In this document: in pieces, positions 17,636-25,939 of the stretch
How the letters are laid out: each line of letters starts with the position of its first letter
Numbering within the stretch: the first letter of the stretch is position 1
Assembly (NCBI RefSeq): GCF_009765225.1
Contig: NZ_VMSF01000001.1
Span: 1,116,001-1,180,000 of the forward strand
Length of the DNA stretch: 64,000 bases
Direction of reading: 5' to 3'
Source of the DNA: Leifsonia sp. AG29
GTDB lineage: Bacteria; Actinomycetota; Actinomycetes; Actinomycetales; Microbacteriaceae
Program-made: the position numbers and the translations under genes
The notes under the pieces: model-generated
Told to the model about the DNA's origin: nothing
The model's database searches: none
Seen by the model: only the letters and a program-made list of their open reading frames with translations

Positions 17636-17642
17636 TAGATTA
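17636..17642. promoter_or_regulatory. Bidirectional promoter of dapD and dapE: overlapping -10 boxes
   Basis: The 7-bp core TAGATTA gives TAGATT on the plus strand (six bases before the dapE GTG) and TAATCT on the minus strand (six bases before the dapD ATG). The two -10 boxes overlap by five bases, and both transcripts would be leaderless. Confidence 0.65.
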
Positions 17643-17647
17643 GTAGC

Positions 17648-18730
17648 GTGCCTCTCGACCTCAGCGCCGGCTCCATCGACATCACCCGGCAGATCTGCGA
17701 CATCGAATCCGTGTCCGGCGACGAGAAGACCCTCGCCGACGAGATCGAGGCGGCGCTGTCCGGCCTGCCCCACCTCGAGCTCATCCGCGACGGCGACGCG
17801 ATCGTCGCGCGCACGGCTCTCGGGCGCGACCGTCGCGCGCTCATCGCCGGGCACATCGACACGGTCCCGCTCAACCGCAACCTCCCGACGCGGTTCGTGG
17901 AGGAGGGCGGCGTGCGCTACCTCTGGGGCCGGGGCACCGTCGACATGAAGGCGGGCGTGGCGGTGCAGCTGAAGCTGGCCGCCGAGCTCACGGATCCCTC
18001 CGTCGACGTCACGTGGATGTGGTACGACCACGAGGAGGTGAACGCCGAGCTCAACGGTCTCGGCCGGCTGGCTCGGAACCGTCCCGACCTGTTCGTCGGC
18101 GACTTCGGCATCCTCGGCGAGCCGAGCAACGGGGTGGTCGAGGGCGGCTGCAACGGCAACCTGCGGGTGGAGGTGCGCACGTACGGCCTGCGCGCGCACT
18201 CGGCCCGCGGCTGGGTGGGCGACAACGCCATCCACAAGGCCGCGCCGATCCTCGACATCCTGGCCGCGTACCAGCCGCGCGAGGTCGAGGTCGACGGGCT
18301 CGTCTACCGGGAGGGGCTCAACGCGGTCGGGATCACGGGCGGCGTCGCGGGCAATATCATCCCCGACGAGTGCATGGTCCACATCAACTACCGGTTCGCG
18401 CCCTCGCGGAGCTCCGACGAGGCGATCCGGCACATGCACGAGCTGTTCGGCGACTACGAGATCACCGTGGTGGACCGTGCCGACGGGGCCCGTCCCGGGC
18501 TCGACGCGCCGCTCGCGCAGGAGTTCGTGGCGGCCGTCGGCGGCGTGGCGAAGCCCAAGTACGGCTGGACCGACGTCGCCCGGTTCAGCGCGCTCGGCAT
18601 CCCGGCCGTCAACTACGGCCCGGGCGACCCGCTGAAGGCCCACGCCGACGACGAGCGGGTCGACGTCGAGCAGATCGTCGCCGTGGAGGCCGGTCTCCGT
18701 GCCTGGCTCACCGGTTCCGGCGCCCGCTGA
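17648..18730 (+). CDS. dapE: Succinyl-diaminopimelate desuccinylase
   Basis: A 360-residue M20-family zinc hydrolase that removes succinate from N-succinyl-diaminopimelate to give L,L-diaminopimelate for lysine and peptidoglycan. The first metal/catalytic motif is AGHIDTVPLN, the second WGRGTVDMKAGVA, followed by WYDHEEVN with the catalytic glutamate pair and GEPSNGVVEGGCNGNLR. A final histidine lies in GDPLKAHADDERV. The GTG start is fixed by the leaderless promoter six bases upstream. The 3' end overlaps the next gene by 32 bp and contains that gene's ribosome site. Confidence 0.95.
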   Translation: MPLDLSAGSIDITRQICDIESVSGDEKTLADEIEAALSGLPHLELIRDGDAIVARTALGRDRRALIAGHIDTVPLNRNLPTRFVEEGGVRYLWGRGTVDMKAGVAVQLKLAAELTDPSVDVTWMWYDHEEVNAELNGLGRLARNRPDLFVGDFGILGEPSNGVVEGGCNGNLRVEVRTYGLRAHSARGWVGDNAIHKAAPILDILAAYQPREVEVDGLVYREGLNAVGITGGVAGNIIPDECMVHINYRFAPSRSSDEAIRHMHELFGDYEITVVDRADGARPGLDAPLAQEFVAAVGGVAKPKYGWTDVARFSALGIPAVNYGPGDPLKAHADDERVDVEQIVAVEAGLRAWLTGSGAR

Positions 18731-19955
18731 GGCGGCGGCCCTCGACGAGCGGCCCCTCCGTCCGCTGGAGCGGGCGTGGTCGCACTGGTGGGTCCGGGTC
18801 CTCGCGATCTACGCCGGCGCGCGCGTCGTCACGACGGTCATCCTGCTCCTCTTCGCAGCCGTCCAGGGTCGCAACCCGTGGACCGGGCCGCACCCCGACT
18901 ACTTCTCGTTCGCGACCATCTGGGACGGGCTCTGGTACAACATCGTCGCGGTGGCGGGGTACCCGGCGACGCTGCCGTCGACCGACGGGATCCACGTCAC
19001 GGAGAACGCGTGGGCGTTCCTCCCCGGGTACCCGGGCGTCGTCGATGCCGTCATGTTCGTCACGCGTCTGCCGTGGCCGGTCGCGTCGGTGCTCGTCTCG
19101 GTGGTGTGCGGTGCCGGAGCGGCGCTGGTGTTCCACCGCCTGCTCCGCAGGGTCGGGCTGGACGAGTCGACCACGCTGTTCGCTGTGGCGCTGTTCTGCT
19201 TCGCGCCCGTGTCGCCTCTGTTCCAGCTGGCCTACGCGGAGTCGATGTACCTCCTCCTGCTCGCCACAGCGCTGCTCCTGCTGGTCCAGCGACGCTACGC
19301 GTGGCTGTTCCCGGTCGTCCTGGTCATGGGCTTCACCCGTCCGAGCGGCCTCGCATTCGCCCTGGCGCTCGCGATGCACGTGGTCCACCGGTGGGTCCGG
19401 CGGCGCGATGATCCCTTCCCCGCTCGGGAGCGGGCGCTGAGCGTCGGACTGACGATCTTCAGCGGCCTGGCGGGCCTCGCGTGGCCGGCGATCGCCGGCA
19501 TCGCCACCGGGTCGTGGAGCGCCTACACCGACACCGAGCTCGCCTGGCGCGCGCCGTACATCGGCTACACGCACCTCGTGCCGTTCAGCCCCTGGTTCCA
19601 GGGCGCGACCTGGTGGGCGGATGTGATGCTCGGCGTGCCGGGCTGGATCGGCGTCATCGCGCTCCTGCTCCTCGTTGCGGTGTTCGCGGTCCTGCTCTTC
19701 TCGCCCCCGGTACGGCGGCTGGGGGTCGATCTCCGGTTCTGGGTCGCCGCCTACTCCGTCTACCTGTTCGCCGTGTTCTTCCCGCAGTCGAGCACGTTCC
19801 GCCTCCTCATGCCCCTCTTCCCGCTGCTCGGGGCGATCGCCCTCCCGCGGAGCCGCGTGTACCGGACGGCGATGCTGCTCCTCTTCGTCGCTCTCCAGGT
19901 CGGGTGGATCGCCATCTGCTGGGCCGTCGACGGATCCGACTGGACGCCGCCGTGA
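18699..19955 (+). CDS. PIG-V-like membrane glycosyltransferase (GT-C fold)
   Basis: A 418-residue membrane protein with about nine hydrophobic helices. After the first helix the loop has FATIWDGLWYNIVAVAGYP and NAWAFLPGYPGVV, which match the WDxxWYxxIAxxGYP and FxPxYP pattern of PIG-V-type mannosyltransferases that use polyprenyl-phosphate mannose. It may mannosylate a lipoglycan or protein at the membrane; no acceptor can be assigned. The GTG start has GGAGG nine bases upstream, inside dapE, so translation is probably coupled although the functions are unrelated. A hairpin overlaps its stop codon. Confidence 0.75.
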   Translation: MPGSPVPAPAEAAALDERPLRPLERAWSHWWVRVLAIYAGARVVTTVILLLFAAVQGRNPWTGPHPDYFSFATIWDGLWYNIVAVAGYPATLPSTDGIHVTENAWAFLPGYPGVVDAVMFVTRLPWPVASVLVSVVCGAGAALVFHRLLRRVGLDESTTLFAVALFCFAPVSPLFQLAYAESMYLLLLATALLLLVQRRYAWLFPVVLVMGFTRPSGLAFALALAMHVVHRWVRRRDDPFPARERALSVGLTIFSGLAGLAWPAIAGIATGSWSAYTDTELAWRAPYIGYTHLVPFSPWFQGATWWADVMLGVPGWIGVIALLLLVAVFAVLLFSPPVRRLGVDLRFWVAAYSVYLFAVFFPQSSTFRLLMPLFPLLGAIALPRSRVYRTAMLLLFVALQVGWIAICWAVDGSDWTPP

Positions 19956-19976
19956 TCGGGCGACCCCCGATCACGG
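19950..19976 (+). terminator. Hairpin terminator after the PIG-V-like gene
   Basis: An 11-bp perfect stem CCGTGATCGGG with loop cgacc. The left arm includes the stop codon of the preceding gene. Confidence 0.75.
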
Positions 19977-20030
19977 CCTGAGGCGCCTCGAAAGAGAACG
20001 GTCGATTTCCCCACCCCGGCGGCGATGACC

Positions 20031-20036
20031 GATAAT
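20031..20036 (+). promoter_or_regulatory. -10 box (GATAAT) for the DUF3117 gene
   Basis: GATAAT is close to the TATAAT consensus and lies 29 bp before the start, leaving a short leader with a GGGGAG ribosome site. No clear -35. Confidence 0.45.
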
Positions 20037-20065
20037 GGAAGGACATCCACGAAAGGGGAGCTTGC

Positions 20066-20239
20066 ATGGCGGCCATGAAGCCGAGGACCGGGGACGGGCC
20101 GATGGAGGCTGTGAAGGAGGGACGGCTCATCATCGTGCGGGTTCCGCTCGAGGGCGGGGGGCGTCTCGTCGTCTCCGTCAACGATGCGGAAGCCAAGGAA
20201 CTCCACGACGCGCTCGCGGCTGTCGTGAGCGCCTCCTAG
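20066..20239 (+). CDS. DUF3117 small protein (57 residues)
   Basis: A 57-residue protein starting MAAMKPRTGDGPMEAVKEGR and continuing with IVRVPLEGGGRLVVSV. This nearly invariant sequence is the DUF3117 family, found as a single small gene in most actinobacteria. Its function is unknown. The middle part looks like a small beta-sheet, and the C-terminal EAKELHDALAAVV like an amphipathic helix. It has its own promoter, a GGGGAG ribosome site nine bases before the ATG, and its own terminator, so it is a monocistronic unit and probably well expressed. Confidence 0.93.
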   Translation: MAAMKPRTGDGPMEAVKEGRLIIVRVPLEGGGRLVVSVNDAEAKELHDALAAVVSAS

Positions 20240-20258
20240 TCGACACCGTGAACGGAAG

Positions 20259-20286
20259 AAGGCCCCGAGCGATCGGGGCCTTTTCC
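20259..20286 (+). terminator. Intrinsic terminator of the DUF3117 gene
   Basis: A 10-bp stem AAGGCCCCGA / TCGGGGCCTT with a 4-nt loop, followed by TTCC: a textbook intrinsic terminator and one of the few here with U residues. Confidence 0.9.
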
Positions 20287-20312
20287 TTGCCCCGCCGCGG
20301 TCGGCGGCGGCT

Positions 20313-20945
20313 TCAGGGAGCGAGCTTCGTGATCTGGAGGAGACCCTCGCCGGCGAGGGAGAGCGCACTGATCACCGCGCCCGAGCCGGCGGTCTCGGTG
20401 ATGAGAGTCCGGAAGCCCGTCGCGACCTCGTCGCGCGCCGCCGGGTCGGAGACGCGCCCGCGCCACAGAGCGCGCGCCACGAGCACCGTGCCACCCGGCC
20501 GGACGAGGCGCAGGCCGTGCTCGACGTACTCGATGACCGACTGCGGGTCGGCGTCGATGAAGACGATGTCGTAGGAGTTCTCGTTCATGCGGGGGAGCAC
20601 GTCGAGCGCCCGCCCCGGGATGAGCCGCACCCGGTTGGCGGGTATCCCGGCCTCGGTGAAGAAGGCCCGGGCGTGCTGCTGGTTCTCGACCTCGGCGTCG
20701 ATGGAGGTGAGCTGCGCGCGCGTGCCGCCGGTCAGGAGCCACAGGCCGGAGACGCCGACCCCCGTCCCGATCTCGACGATGTTCGCCGCCGCGGTCGCCG
20801 CGACGACGACGGCGACCTGCGCGCCCGTCGCCGGCGAGATCGGCTCGACGCCCAGTTCGAGCGACTGCTGCCGGGCTCTCGCGATCACCTCGCTCTCGAC
20901 GACCACGTCGTCGGCGAACCTCCAGTTCGAGTCCTTGTCTGACAC
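20313..20945 (-). CDS. O-methyltransferase, class I SAM-dependent
   Basis: A 210-residue methyltransferase of the catechol/caffeoyl-CoA O-methyltransferase family, like Rv1220c of M. tuberculosis. The SAM-binding motif I is VEIGTGVGVSGLWLL, the acidic motif II LTSIDAEVE, and the post-motif DIVFIDADPQSVIEY has the metal-binding aspartates. The substrate is unknown. The GTG start is preceded by GGGAGA. The divergent neighbour is tatB; in M. tuberculosis sigE, rseA and htrA lie between these two, and here they are absent. Confidence 0.92.
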   Translation of the reverse strand: MSDKDSNWRFADDVVVESEVIARARQQSLELGVEPISPATGAQVAVVVAATAAANIVEIGTGVGVSGLWLLTGGTRAQLTSIDAEVENQQHARAFFTEAGIPANRVRLIPGRALDVLPRMNENSYDIVFIDADPQSVIEYVEHGLRLVRPGGTVLVARALWRGRVSDPAARDEVATGFRTLITETAGSGAVISALSLAGEGLLQITKLAP

Positions 20946-21014
20946 AGCTCTCCCGTCGATCTGCCTCTCAGGATACGGGGAGGCGCCCCGGCATCCGCGG
21001 AGGCAGCGCCGGGT

Positions 21015-21020
21015 TACCCT
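21015..21020 (+). promoter_or_regulatory. Leaderless -10 box (TACCCT) for tatB
   Basis: TACCCT ends six bases before the GTG. The intervening GGAAGG is too close to act as a normal ribosome site. Confidence 0.5.
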
Positions 21021-21026
21021 GGAAGG

Positions 21027-21389
21027 GTGTTCGGGCTCACCTTCGACAAGCTGCTGATCGTGGCTGTCATCGCGGCGTTCCTCCTGGGGCCCGAGCGTCT
21101 GCCGACCTACGCCGCCAAGCTGGGTCAGCTCACCCGTTCGCTCCGCGACTTCGCGAACGGCGCCAAGGACCGCATGCGCGACGAGATGGGCCCCGAGTTC
21201 GACGACGTCGACTGGAAGAAGCTGGACCCCCGTCAGTACGACCCCCGGCGGATCATCCGGGAGGCGCTCCTCGACGACGGCGCGGCGCCGGCGGGGGCCA
21301 TCAAGCCGGTGACCCAGTCGGCCTATGCGGCTCGCAAGATGCCGCTTCCGGCCGGGGCCGTGCCTCCGTTCGACAGCGAATCCACCTGA
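21027..21389 (+). CDS. tatB: Sec-independent protein translocase subunit TatB
   Basis: A 120-residue membrane-anchored subunit of the twin-arginine translocon. The N-terminal helix LTFDKLLIVAVIAAFLLGPERLPTYA carries the conserved glutamate/proline hinge (GPERLP), followed by the amphipathic helix KLGQLTRSLRDFANGAKDRMRDEMG and a charged, unstructured C-terminal tail. TatB with TatC recognises folded precursors with twin-arginine signals. The length agrees with other actinobacterial TatB proteins. TatA and TatC genes are not in the window. Confidence 0.9.
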   Translation: MFGLTFDKLLIVAVIAAFLLGPERLPTYAAKLGQLTRSLRDFANGAKDRMRDEMGPEFDDVDWKKLDPRQYDPRRIIREALLDDGAAPAGAIKPVTQSAYAARKMPLPAGAVPPFDSEST

Positions 21390-21452
21390 CCCGTCCGCGG
21401 CGGCCGGCGCGTCCGCTTCTGAGCCTCACGCTCGAGGGATGCGGTGTCCCGG

Positions 21453-21458
21453 TACGCT
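21453..21458 (+). promoter_or_regulatory. Leaderless -10 box (TACGCT) for the MFS gene
   Basis: TACGCT ends six bases before the ATG. This decides between two in-frame ATG codons, the other lying 21 bp upstream. Confidence 0.5.
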
Positions 21459-21464
21459 GCCGAC

Positions 21465-22841
21465 ATGATCGCAACCGAGCAGCGGCTCACGCGCGCGACC
21501 GTCGCGCGGTACGCCGTGGGGTCGCTCGGAACGGGCGGTTTCGCGACGTTGCCTGGCCTCGTCCTCGTCTACTACCTCACCGACACGCTCGGGGTGGCGG
21601 CGATCGTCGGCGGCGCGGTGGTCACGGTCGCGAAGATCTGGGATGTGATCATCGACCCCGTGATCGGGGCGCGGAGCGACCGCATGCTCGCGTCCCGCGG
21701 ATCCCGCCGCCCGCTCATGGTGCTGGGCGCTGCGACCCTCCCGGTCCTCTTCGTCCTGACCTTCACCGTGCCGACCGGCACCCCTCCTGCCGCCGCCGCG
21801 GTCTGGGTGCTGCTGGCGTTCCTCCTCACGGCGACGGCTTTCAGCTTCTTCCAGGTGCCGTACATCGCCCTCCCGGCCGAGCTCGCCGACCGTTACGACG
21901 AGCGGACGAGACTGCTGACCTGGCGGGTCGTCGTTCTCACCTTCGCGATCCTCCTGTTCGGAGCGGGCGGACCCGCCCTGCGTCAGCTCGGAGGCGGCAG
22001 CGGCTTCTCGGGATACCTGCTGATGGCGGTCGTCGCCGGTGCGGTCATCGGTGCCGGCATGCTCGTCTCGGCCTTCGCAGCCCCGCGGCGGGTGTCGGGA
22101 GGGGAGGCGTCGCCGGCCGCAGGCATCATCCCGACGCTGCGGGAGAACTACGCCGCAGGGGTGCGCGCCCTGCGCGACAGCCGGCCGTTCCGGGCGCTCC
22201 TCCTCACCTTCCTGCTGCAGGGCGTTGCGACGGGCATGATGCTCGCGGCGGCCGATTACGTGGCGACCTGGGTGCTCCGATCGGAAGATGCGGTCACCCT
22301 GCTGTTCATCGCGCTCATCGCCCCGGCTCTCGTGGTGACGCCGGTCTGGGGCGTGGTCGCCCGGCGCATCGGGAAGGAGCGCGGATTCCGGATCGCGACG
22401 TCGCTCTTCGGCGCCGCCGCCCTCTCGATGCTCGGTCTGGCCTGGGCTCCGGGCGCATGGCTCTACCTGCCGGTCGCCGTCGCGGGCGCCGCCTACGCGG
22501 GGATGCAGTCGCTGCCGATGGCGATGTTGCCGGACGTCATCTCGTCCGACGCGCGGCGCAACGGACCGGGACGCGCCGGCACCTTCGGCGGCATGTGGAC
22601 GGCCGGTGAGACGACGGGCATGGCGCTCGGAGCGACGGTGCTCGCCATTGTCCTGGGGGTGTCCGGCTACGTGGCGCGGATGGCGGCCGGGTCGCCCGCC
22701 GTGACCGGCACCCAGCCCCCGAGCGCGGTGGTCGGGATCGTGCTGAGCTTCAGCGTGGTGCCGGCGGCCATCGTCGTCGCGAGCCTTCTCCCGCTGTCCC
22801 GCTACCGGCTGGGAAGGAAGGACGTGGATGAGCTCGTCTGA
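21465..22841 (+). CDS. Major facilitator superfamily transporter, GPH sugar/cation symporter type
   Basis: A 458-residue membrane protein with about twelve hydrophobic helices. The first cytoplasmic loop contains WDVIIDPVIGARSDRMLASRGSRRPLMVLGA, the signature (D-P-x2-G-x2-S-D, then R-G-x-R-R) of the glycoside-pentoside-hexuronide:cation family, and LSMLGLAWAPG lies in the second half. It probably imports a sugar or organic anion with a cation; the substrate is unknown. The start was chosen because it sits six bases after a TACGCT -10 box. It ends 42 bp from the convergent mrp gene. Confidence 0.88.
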   Translation: MIATEQRLTRATVARYAVGSLGTGGFATLPGLVLVYYLTDTLGVAAIVGGAVVTVAKIWDVIIDPVIGARSDRMLASRGSRRPLMVLGAATLPVLFVLTFTVPTGTPPAAAAVWVLLAFLLTATAFSFFQVPYIALPAELADRYDERTRLLTWRVVVLTFAILLFGAGGPALRQLGGGSGFSGYLLMAVVAGAVIGAGMLVSAFAAPRRVSGGEASPAAGIIPTLRENYAAGVRALRDSRPFRALLLTFLLQGVATGMMLAAADYVATWVLRSEDAVTLLFIALIAPALVVTPVWGVVARRIGKERGFRIATSLFGAAALSMLGLAWAPGAWLYLPVAVAGAAYAGMQSLPMAMLPDVISSDARRNGPGRAGTFGGMWTAGETTGMALGATVLAIVLGVSGYVARMAAGSPAVTGTQPPSAVVGIVLSFSVVPAAIVVASLLPLSRYRLGRKDVDELV

Positions 22842-22883
22842 TGCGGGCCTCCCAGCAACGCCCGCCCCGCCGCGAGCGGCCGG

Positions 22884-24026
22884 TCAGCGGACCGAGAAGC
22901 CGAGCTTGCGGCCGGCGAGGCCCCTGCCGCGGGCAGCCAACGCGCCGGCCACCGAGCGGATCGCCGCGGCGGCGGGGTCGGCCGGGTCGGTCACCACGAT
23001 GGGCGCTCCGGCGTCGCCCCCTGCCCGCAGAGCCACGCTGAGCGGCACGCTGGCCAGCAGCGGGACGGGGTCCTCCTGACCGGCCGAGAGCCGGCGAGCG
23101 ACCTCCGCCCCGCCTCCCGAGCCGAAGAGCTCGAGCACGGAACCGTCCGGCTGGGCGAGCCCGGCCATGTTCTCCACCACGCCGATGACCGTCTGCCCGG
23201 TCTGACGCGCGACGACGCCGCTGCGCTCGGCGACGTCGGCGGCCGCGGGCTGCGGGGTCGTCACCACGAGGACTTCGGCCCGGGGGAGCAGCTGACCCAC
23301 GGAGATCGCCACGTCGCCCGTTCCCGGGGGGAGGTCGAGGAGGAGCACGTCCAGGTCGCCGAAGTACACGTCCCCGAGGAACTGCTGGATCGTACGGTGG
23401 AGCATCGGCCCGCGCCAGGCCACGGCCGCAGAGGGGGAGTCGACGAACATGCCGATCGACACCGTCTTCACCCCGTAGGACACGGGAGGGAGGATCATGT
23501 CGTCGACGCGCGTCGGGCGGACCGCGACACCGCGCGCGTCGGTGAGGCCGAGGATGCCGGGGATGGAGAACCCGTGCACGTCGGCATCGACCAGCCCCAC
23601 GCGGAGGCCCTGCTCGGCGAGCGCGACGGCGAGGTTGGCCGTCAGCGTCGACTTGCCCACGCCTCCCTTGCCGCTCGTGACCGCGATGACCCGGGTGAGC
23701 GAGTCGGGCCCGAACTGATCGGCTTTGGAGGCGCGCCCGGCGCCCAGCCTCTCGATGAGCGCCTTGCGCTCCGTCGGCGACATGACCGAGACGTCGACAT
23801 CGACCCCGGTGACACCGGGGACGGCCGCGGCCGCCGTGCGCACGTCGCGCTCGATGGCGTCGGCGGCCGGGCAGCCGACGATGGTGAGCTTGATGCCGAC
23901 GAAGGCGCGCCCGTCGGGGTCGACGGAGACCCCGCCGACCATGTCGAGCTCGGTGATGGGCTTGCGGATCTCGGGGTCGATGACGCTGCCCAGGGCGCGC
24001 GACACCTCCGCGGCGAGGTCAGGCAC
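22884..24026 (-). CDS. mrp: Mrp/ApbC family iron-sulfur cluster carrier ATPase
   Basis: A 380-residue P-loop ATPase. An N-terminal MIP18 (DUF59) domain (1-95, DPEIRKPITELDMVGGV) is followed by a ParA/MinD-like domain with the deviant Walker A GKGGVGKS (119-126), DVLLLDLPPGTGD as Walker B region and VENMAGL. Proteins of this family bind and transfer iron-sulfur clusters. The CxxC usually found in the C-terminal half is not visible here, as in several actinobacterial members. It is the third gene of a minus-strand operon with the CBS and DUF1003 genes and overlaps the latter by 8 bp; the start is GTG. Confidence 0.93.
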   Translation of the reverse strand: MPDLAAEVSRALGSVIDPEIRKPITELDMVGGVSVDPDGRAFVGIKLTIVGCPAADAIERDVRTAAAAVPGVTGVDVDVSVMSPTERKALIERLGAGRASKADQFGPDSLTRVIAVTSGKGGVGKSTLTANLAVALAEQGLRVGLVDADVHGFSIPGILGLTDARGVAVRPTRVDDMILPPVSYGVKTVSIGMFVDSPSAAVAWRGPMLHRTIQQFLGDVYFGDLDVLLLDLPPGTGDVAISVGQLLPRAEVLVVTTPQPAAADVAERSGVVARQTGQTVIGVVENMAGLAQPDGSVLELFGSGGGAEVARRLSAGQEDPVPLLASVPLSVALRAGGDAGAPIVVTDPADPAAAAIRSVAGALAARGRGLAGRKLGFSVR

Positions 24027-24552
24027 GCGCCTGCTCGCCGTCGCCGTCGTCGCGGCGATCGAGGTCCTCGAGCAGCGAGCGCAGCTCCGCCCGGATGAAG
24101 TCCTTCGTGGCCATGTCGCGTACCGCGAGCCGGAGGGCCACGACCTCGCGGGCGAGGTACTCCGTGTCGGCCAGGTTCCGCTCGGCTCGCTGCCTGTCCT
24201 GCTCGATCTGCACCCGGTCGCGGTCGTCCTGACGGTTCTGCGCGAGGAGGATCAGCGGGGCGGCATACGATGCCTGCAAAGACAGCACGAGGGTCAGGGT
24301 GATGAACCCCAGGTCGGCCGAGTCGAACCGCCACGTCTTCGGCGTGAGGGTGTTCCAGGCCATCCAGGCGACGACGAAGATCGTGAGCCCGAGCACGAAC
24401 CAGGGCGTGCCCATGCCGCGCGCGATCCACTCGGTGAAGCGCCCGAAGCGATCGCTCTGCTCCATCGGGTCGCGCCTCCGTGAGGAGCCGAGCACGGGCG
24501 TGCGGAGACCCTTGGGGGCGTCCAGCCCCGGCTGCTGCTTACCGCGTGCCAC
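24019..24552 (-). CDS. DUF1003 membrane protein
   Basis: A 177-residue protein of the DUF1003 family (Rv1231c-like). Two hydrophobic helices, WFVLGLTIFVVAWMAWN and FITLTLVLSLQASYAAPLIL, are followed by the family signature LLAQNRQDDRDR and a charged coiled-coil-like C-terminal part. Function is unknown. It sits between the MgtE-N/CBS gene and mrp, with overlaps of 14 and 8 bp, an order also seen in mycobacteria, so a link to divalent-metal handling is plausible. The start is GTG. Confidence 0.88.
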   Translation of the reverse strand: MARGKQQPGLDAPKGLRTPVLGSSRRRDPMEQSDRFGRFTEWIARGMGTPWFVLGLTIFVVAWMAWNTLTPKTWRFDSADLGFITLTLVLSLQASYAAPLILLAQNRQDDRDRVQIEQDRQRAERNLADTEYLAREVVALRLAVRDMATKDFIRAELRSLLEDLDRRDDGDGEQARA

Positions 24553-25861
24553 GTCCGCTCCTCCTCCCGTTCACGATGGGGATGCTCCCCGTCTCGTCGG
24601 ACGGCTCCGCCTGTTTGACGGGCTCGTCCTCGTCCTGACTTCGCCAGTCCTCGGGGAGCAGGTAGTCGAGGACGTCGTCGATGGTCACCACCCCGACGAG
24701 ACGGTACTTGTCATCCACCACGGGGACGGAGACCAGGTTGTAGCTCGCCAGGATGCGCGAGACCTCGGCCGCGGAGGTGCCGGCGGTCACGGGCTCGAGA
24801 CCCGGGTCGAGGAGCGTGCCCAGCCGGACGTGCGGGGGATAGCGGAGCATGCGCTGGAAGTGCACGACGCCGAGGAACCGGCCGGTCGGCGGCTCGTAGG
24901 GCGGGAGCGTGACGCAGACCGCGGCGCCGAGCGCCGGTGCGAGCTCGTGGCGCCGGATGAGCGCCAGGCCCTCCGCGACGGTGGCGTCCGCCGACACGAT
25001 GATCGGCTCGGTGGTCATCAGGCCGCCGGCCGTGTCGGGGTTGTAGCTGAGGAGCATGCGCACGTCATCGGCCTCGTCGGGCTCCATGAGCTCGAGGAGG
25101 TGCTCGCCGCGCTCGTCGGACAGCTGGGCGATGAGGTCTGCGGCGTCGTCGGGCTCCATCTGGTCGAGCACGTCCGCGGCCCGGTCGTCGTCGAGGCTCG
25201 CGAGGATCTGGACCTGCTCGCTCTCGGGCATCTCCTCGAGGACGTCCGCGAGCCGGTCGTCGGGAAGCTCCTCCGCGACCTCGAGCATGCGCTGAGCGGG
25301 CAGGTCGAGCAGGGTATTGGCCAGATCGGCGGGCTTCAGCTCGGAGTAGGTGGCGATCAGCTGCTCGGCCGACTGCGCCTCCCCACGGCTCCGCTTCTCG
25401 CGCACCTCGTTCCAGGCGACGAACGTGGTCGGGCCCTTGCCGAACGGCGACGCGCTCGTCTTGGGCTTGCGCACGAACAGCTGGCCGACGGCCCATTCGC
25501 CCGACTCGGTCTCCTCGATGGCGACGTCCTCGATGGTGGCCTCGCCGCTGCTGTCGGCGAAGACCACCTTGCGCCCGAGCAGCTCGGCGATGACCCGGAC
25601 CTCGCCGCCGCGCTGCTCGAATCGCCGCACGTTGATGATGCCGGTGGTGATGATCTGCCCGCTGCTGATGCTCGTCACGCGGCCGATGGAGAGGAAGACG
25701 CGGCGCTTGCCGGGGATCTCGACGATCAGCCCGACGACCCGGGGAGGGTCGTTCTTGCGGTACACCACGAGGACGTCGCGGACGCGCCCGACCCGGTCCC
25801 CGACGGGATCGAAGACGGCCGTCCCGGCGAGCCGGGCGACGAAGACTCTGGCGGCGCTCAC
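24539..25861 (-). CDS. PRC-barrel / MgtE-N / CBS domain protein (soluble magnesium-sensor-like)
   Basis: A 440-residue soluble protein. An N-terminal PRC-barrel-like part (1-160; FDPVGDRVGRVRDVLVVYR) leads to the MgtE intracellular superhelix (about 170-290, with repeated LPDDRLADVLEEMPESEQ, LDDDRAADVLDQMEPDDAADL) and a pair of CBS domains (about 290-425). This is the cytoplasmic magnesium-sensing half of an MgtE channel without the membrane part. It probably senses Mg2+ or a nucleotide and acts on a partner. Homologous to Rv1232c by domain layout. The GTG start follows a TAGGTT box by seven bases, and the promoter faces the stress-protein gene. Confidence 0.9.
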   Translation of the reverse strand: MSAARVFVARLAGTAVFDPVGDRVGRVRDVLVVYRKNDPPRVVGLIVEIPGKRRVFLSIGRVTSISSGQIITTGIINVRRFEQRGGEVRVIAELLGRKVVFADSSGEATIEDVAIEETESGEWAVGQLFVRKPKTSASPFGKGPTTFVAWNEVREKRSRGEAQSAEQLIATYSELKPADLANTLLDLPAQRMLEVAEELPDDRLADVLEEMPESEQVQILASLDDDRAADVLDQMEPDDAADLIAQLSDERGEHLLELMEPDEADDVRMLLSYNPDTAGGLMTTEPIIVSADATVAEGLALIRRHELAPALGAAVCVTLPPYEPPTGRFLGVVHFQRMLRYPPHVRLGTLLDPGLEPVTAGTSAAEVSRILASYNLVSVPVVDDKYRLVGVVTIDDVLDYLLPEDWRSQDEDEPVKQAEPSDETGSIPIVNGRRSGRGTR

Positions 25862-25868
25862 GACTACT

Positions 25869-25874
25869 AACCTA
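25869..25874 (-). promoter_or_regulatory. Leaderless -10 box (TAGGTT) for the CBS-DUF1003-mrp operon
   Basis: On the minus strand TAGGTT ends seven bases before the GTG of the CBS gene. No ribosome site is present. Confidence 0.5.
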
Positions 25875-25939
25875 AGCCCTTGCAGCCGTCCCCAGGCTGA
25901 TTCCCAGCGCCCGCGGGCGGTCGATGCCAGAATGGGGCG

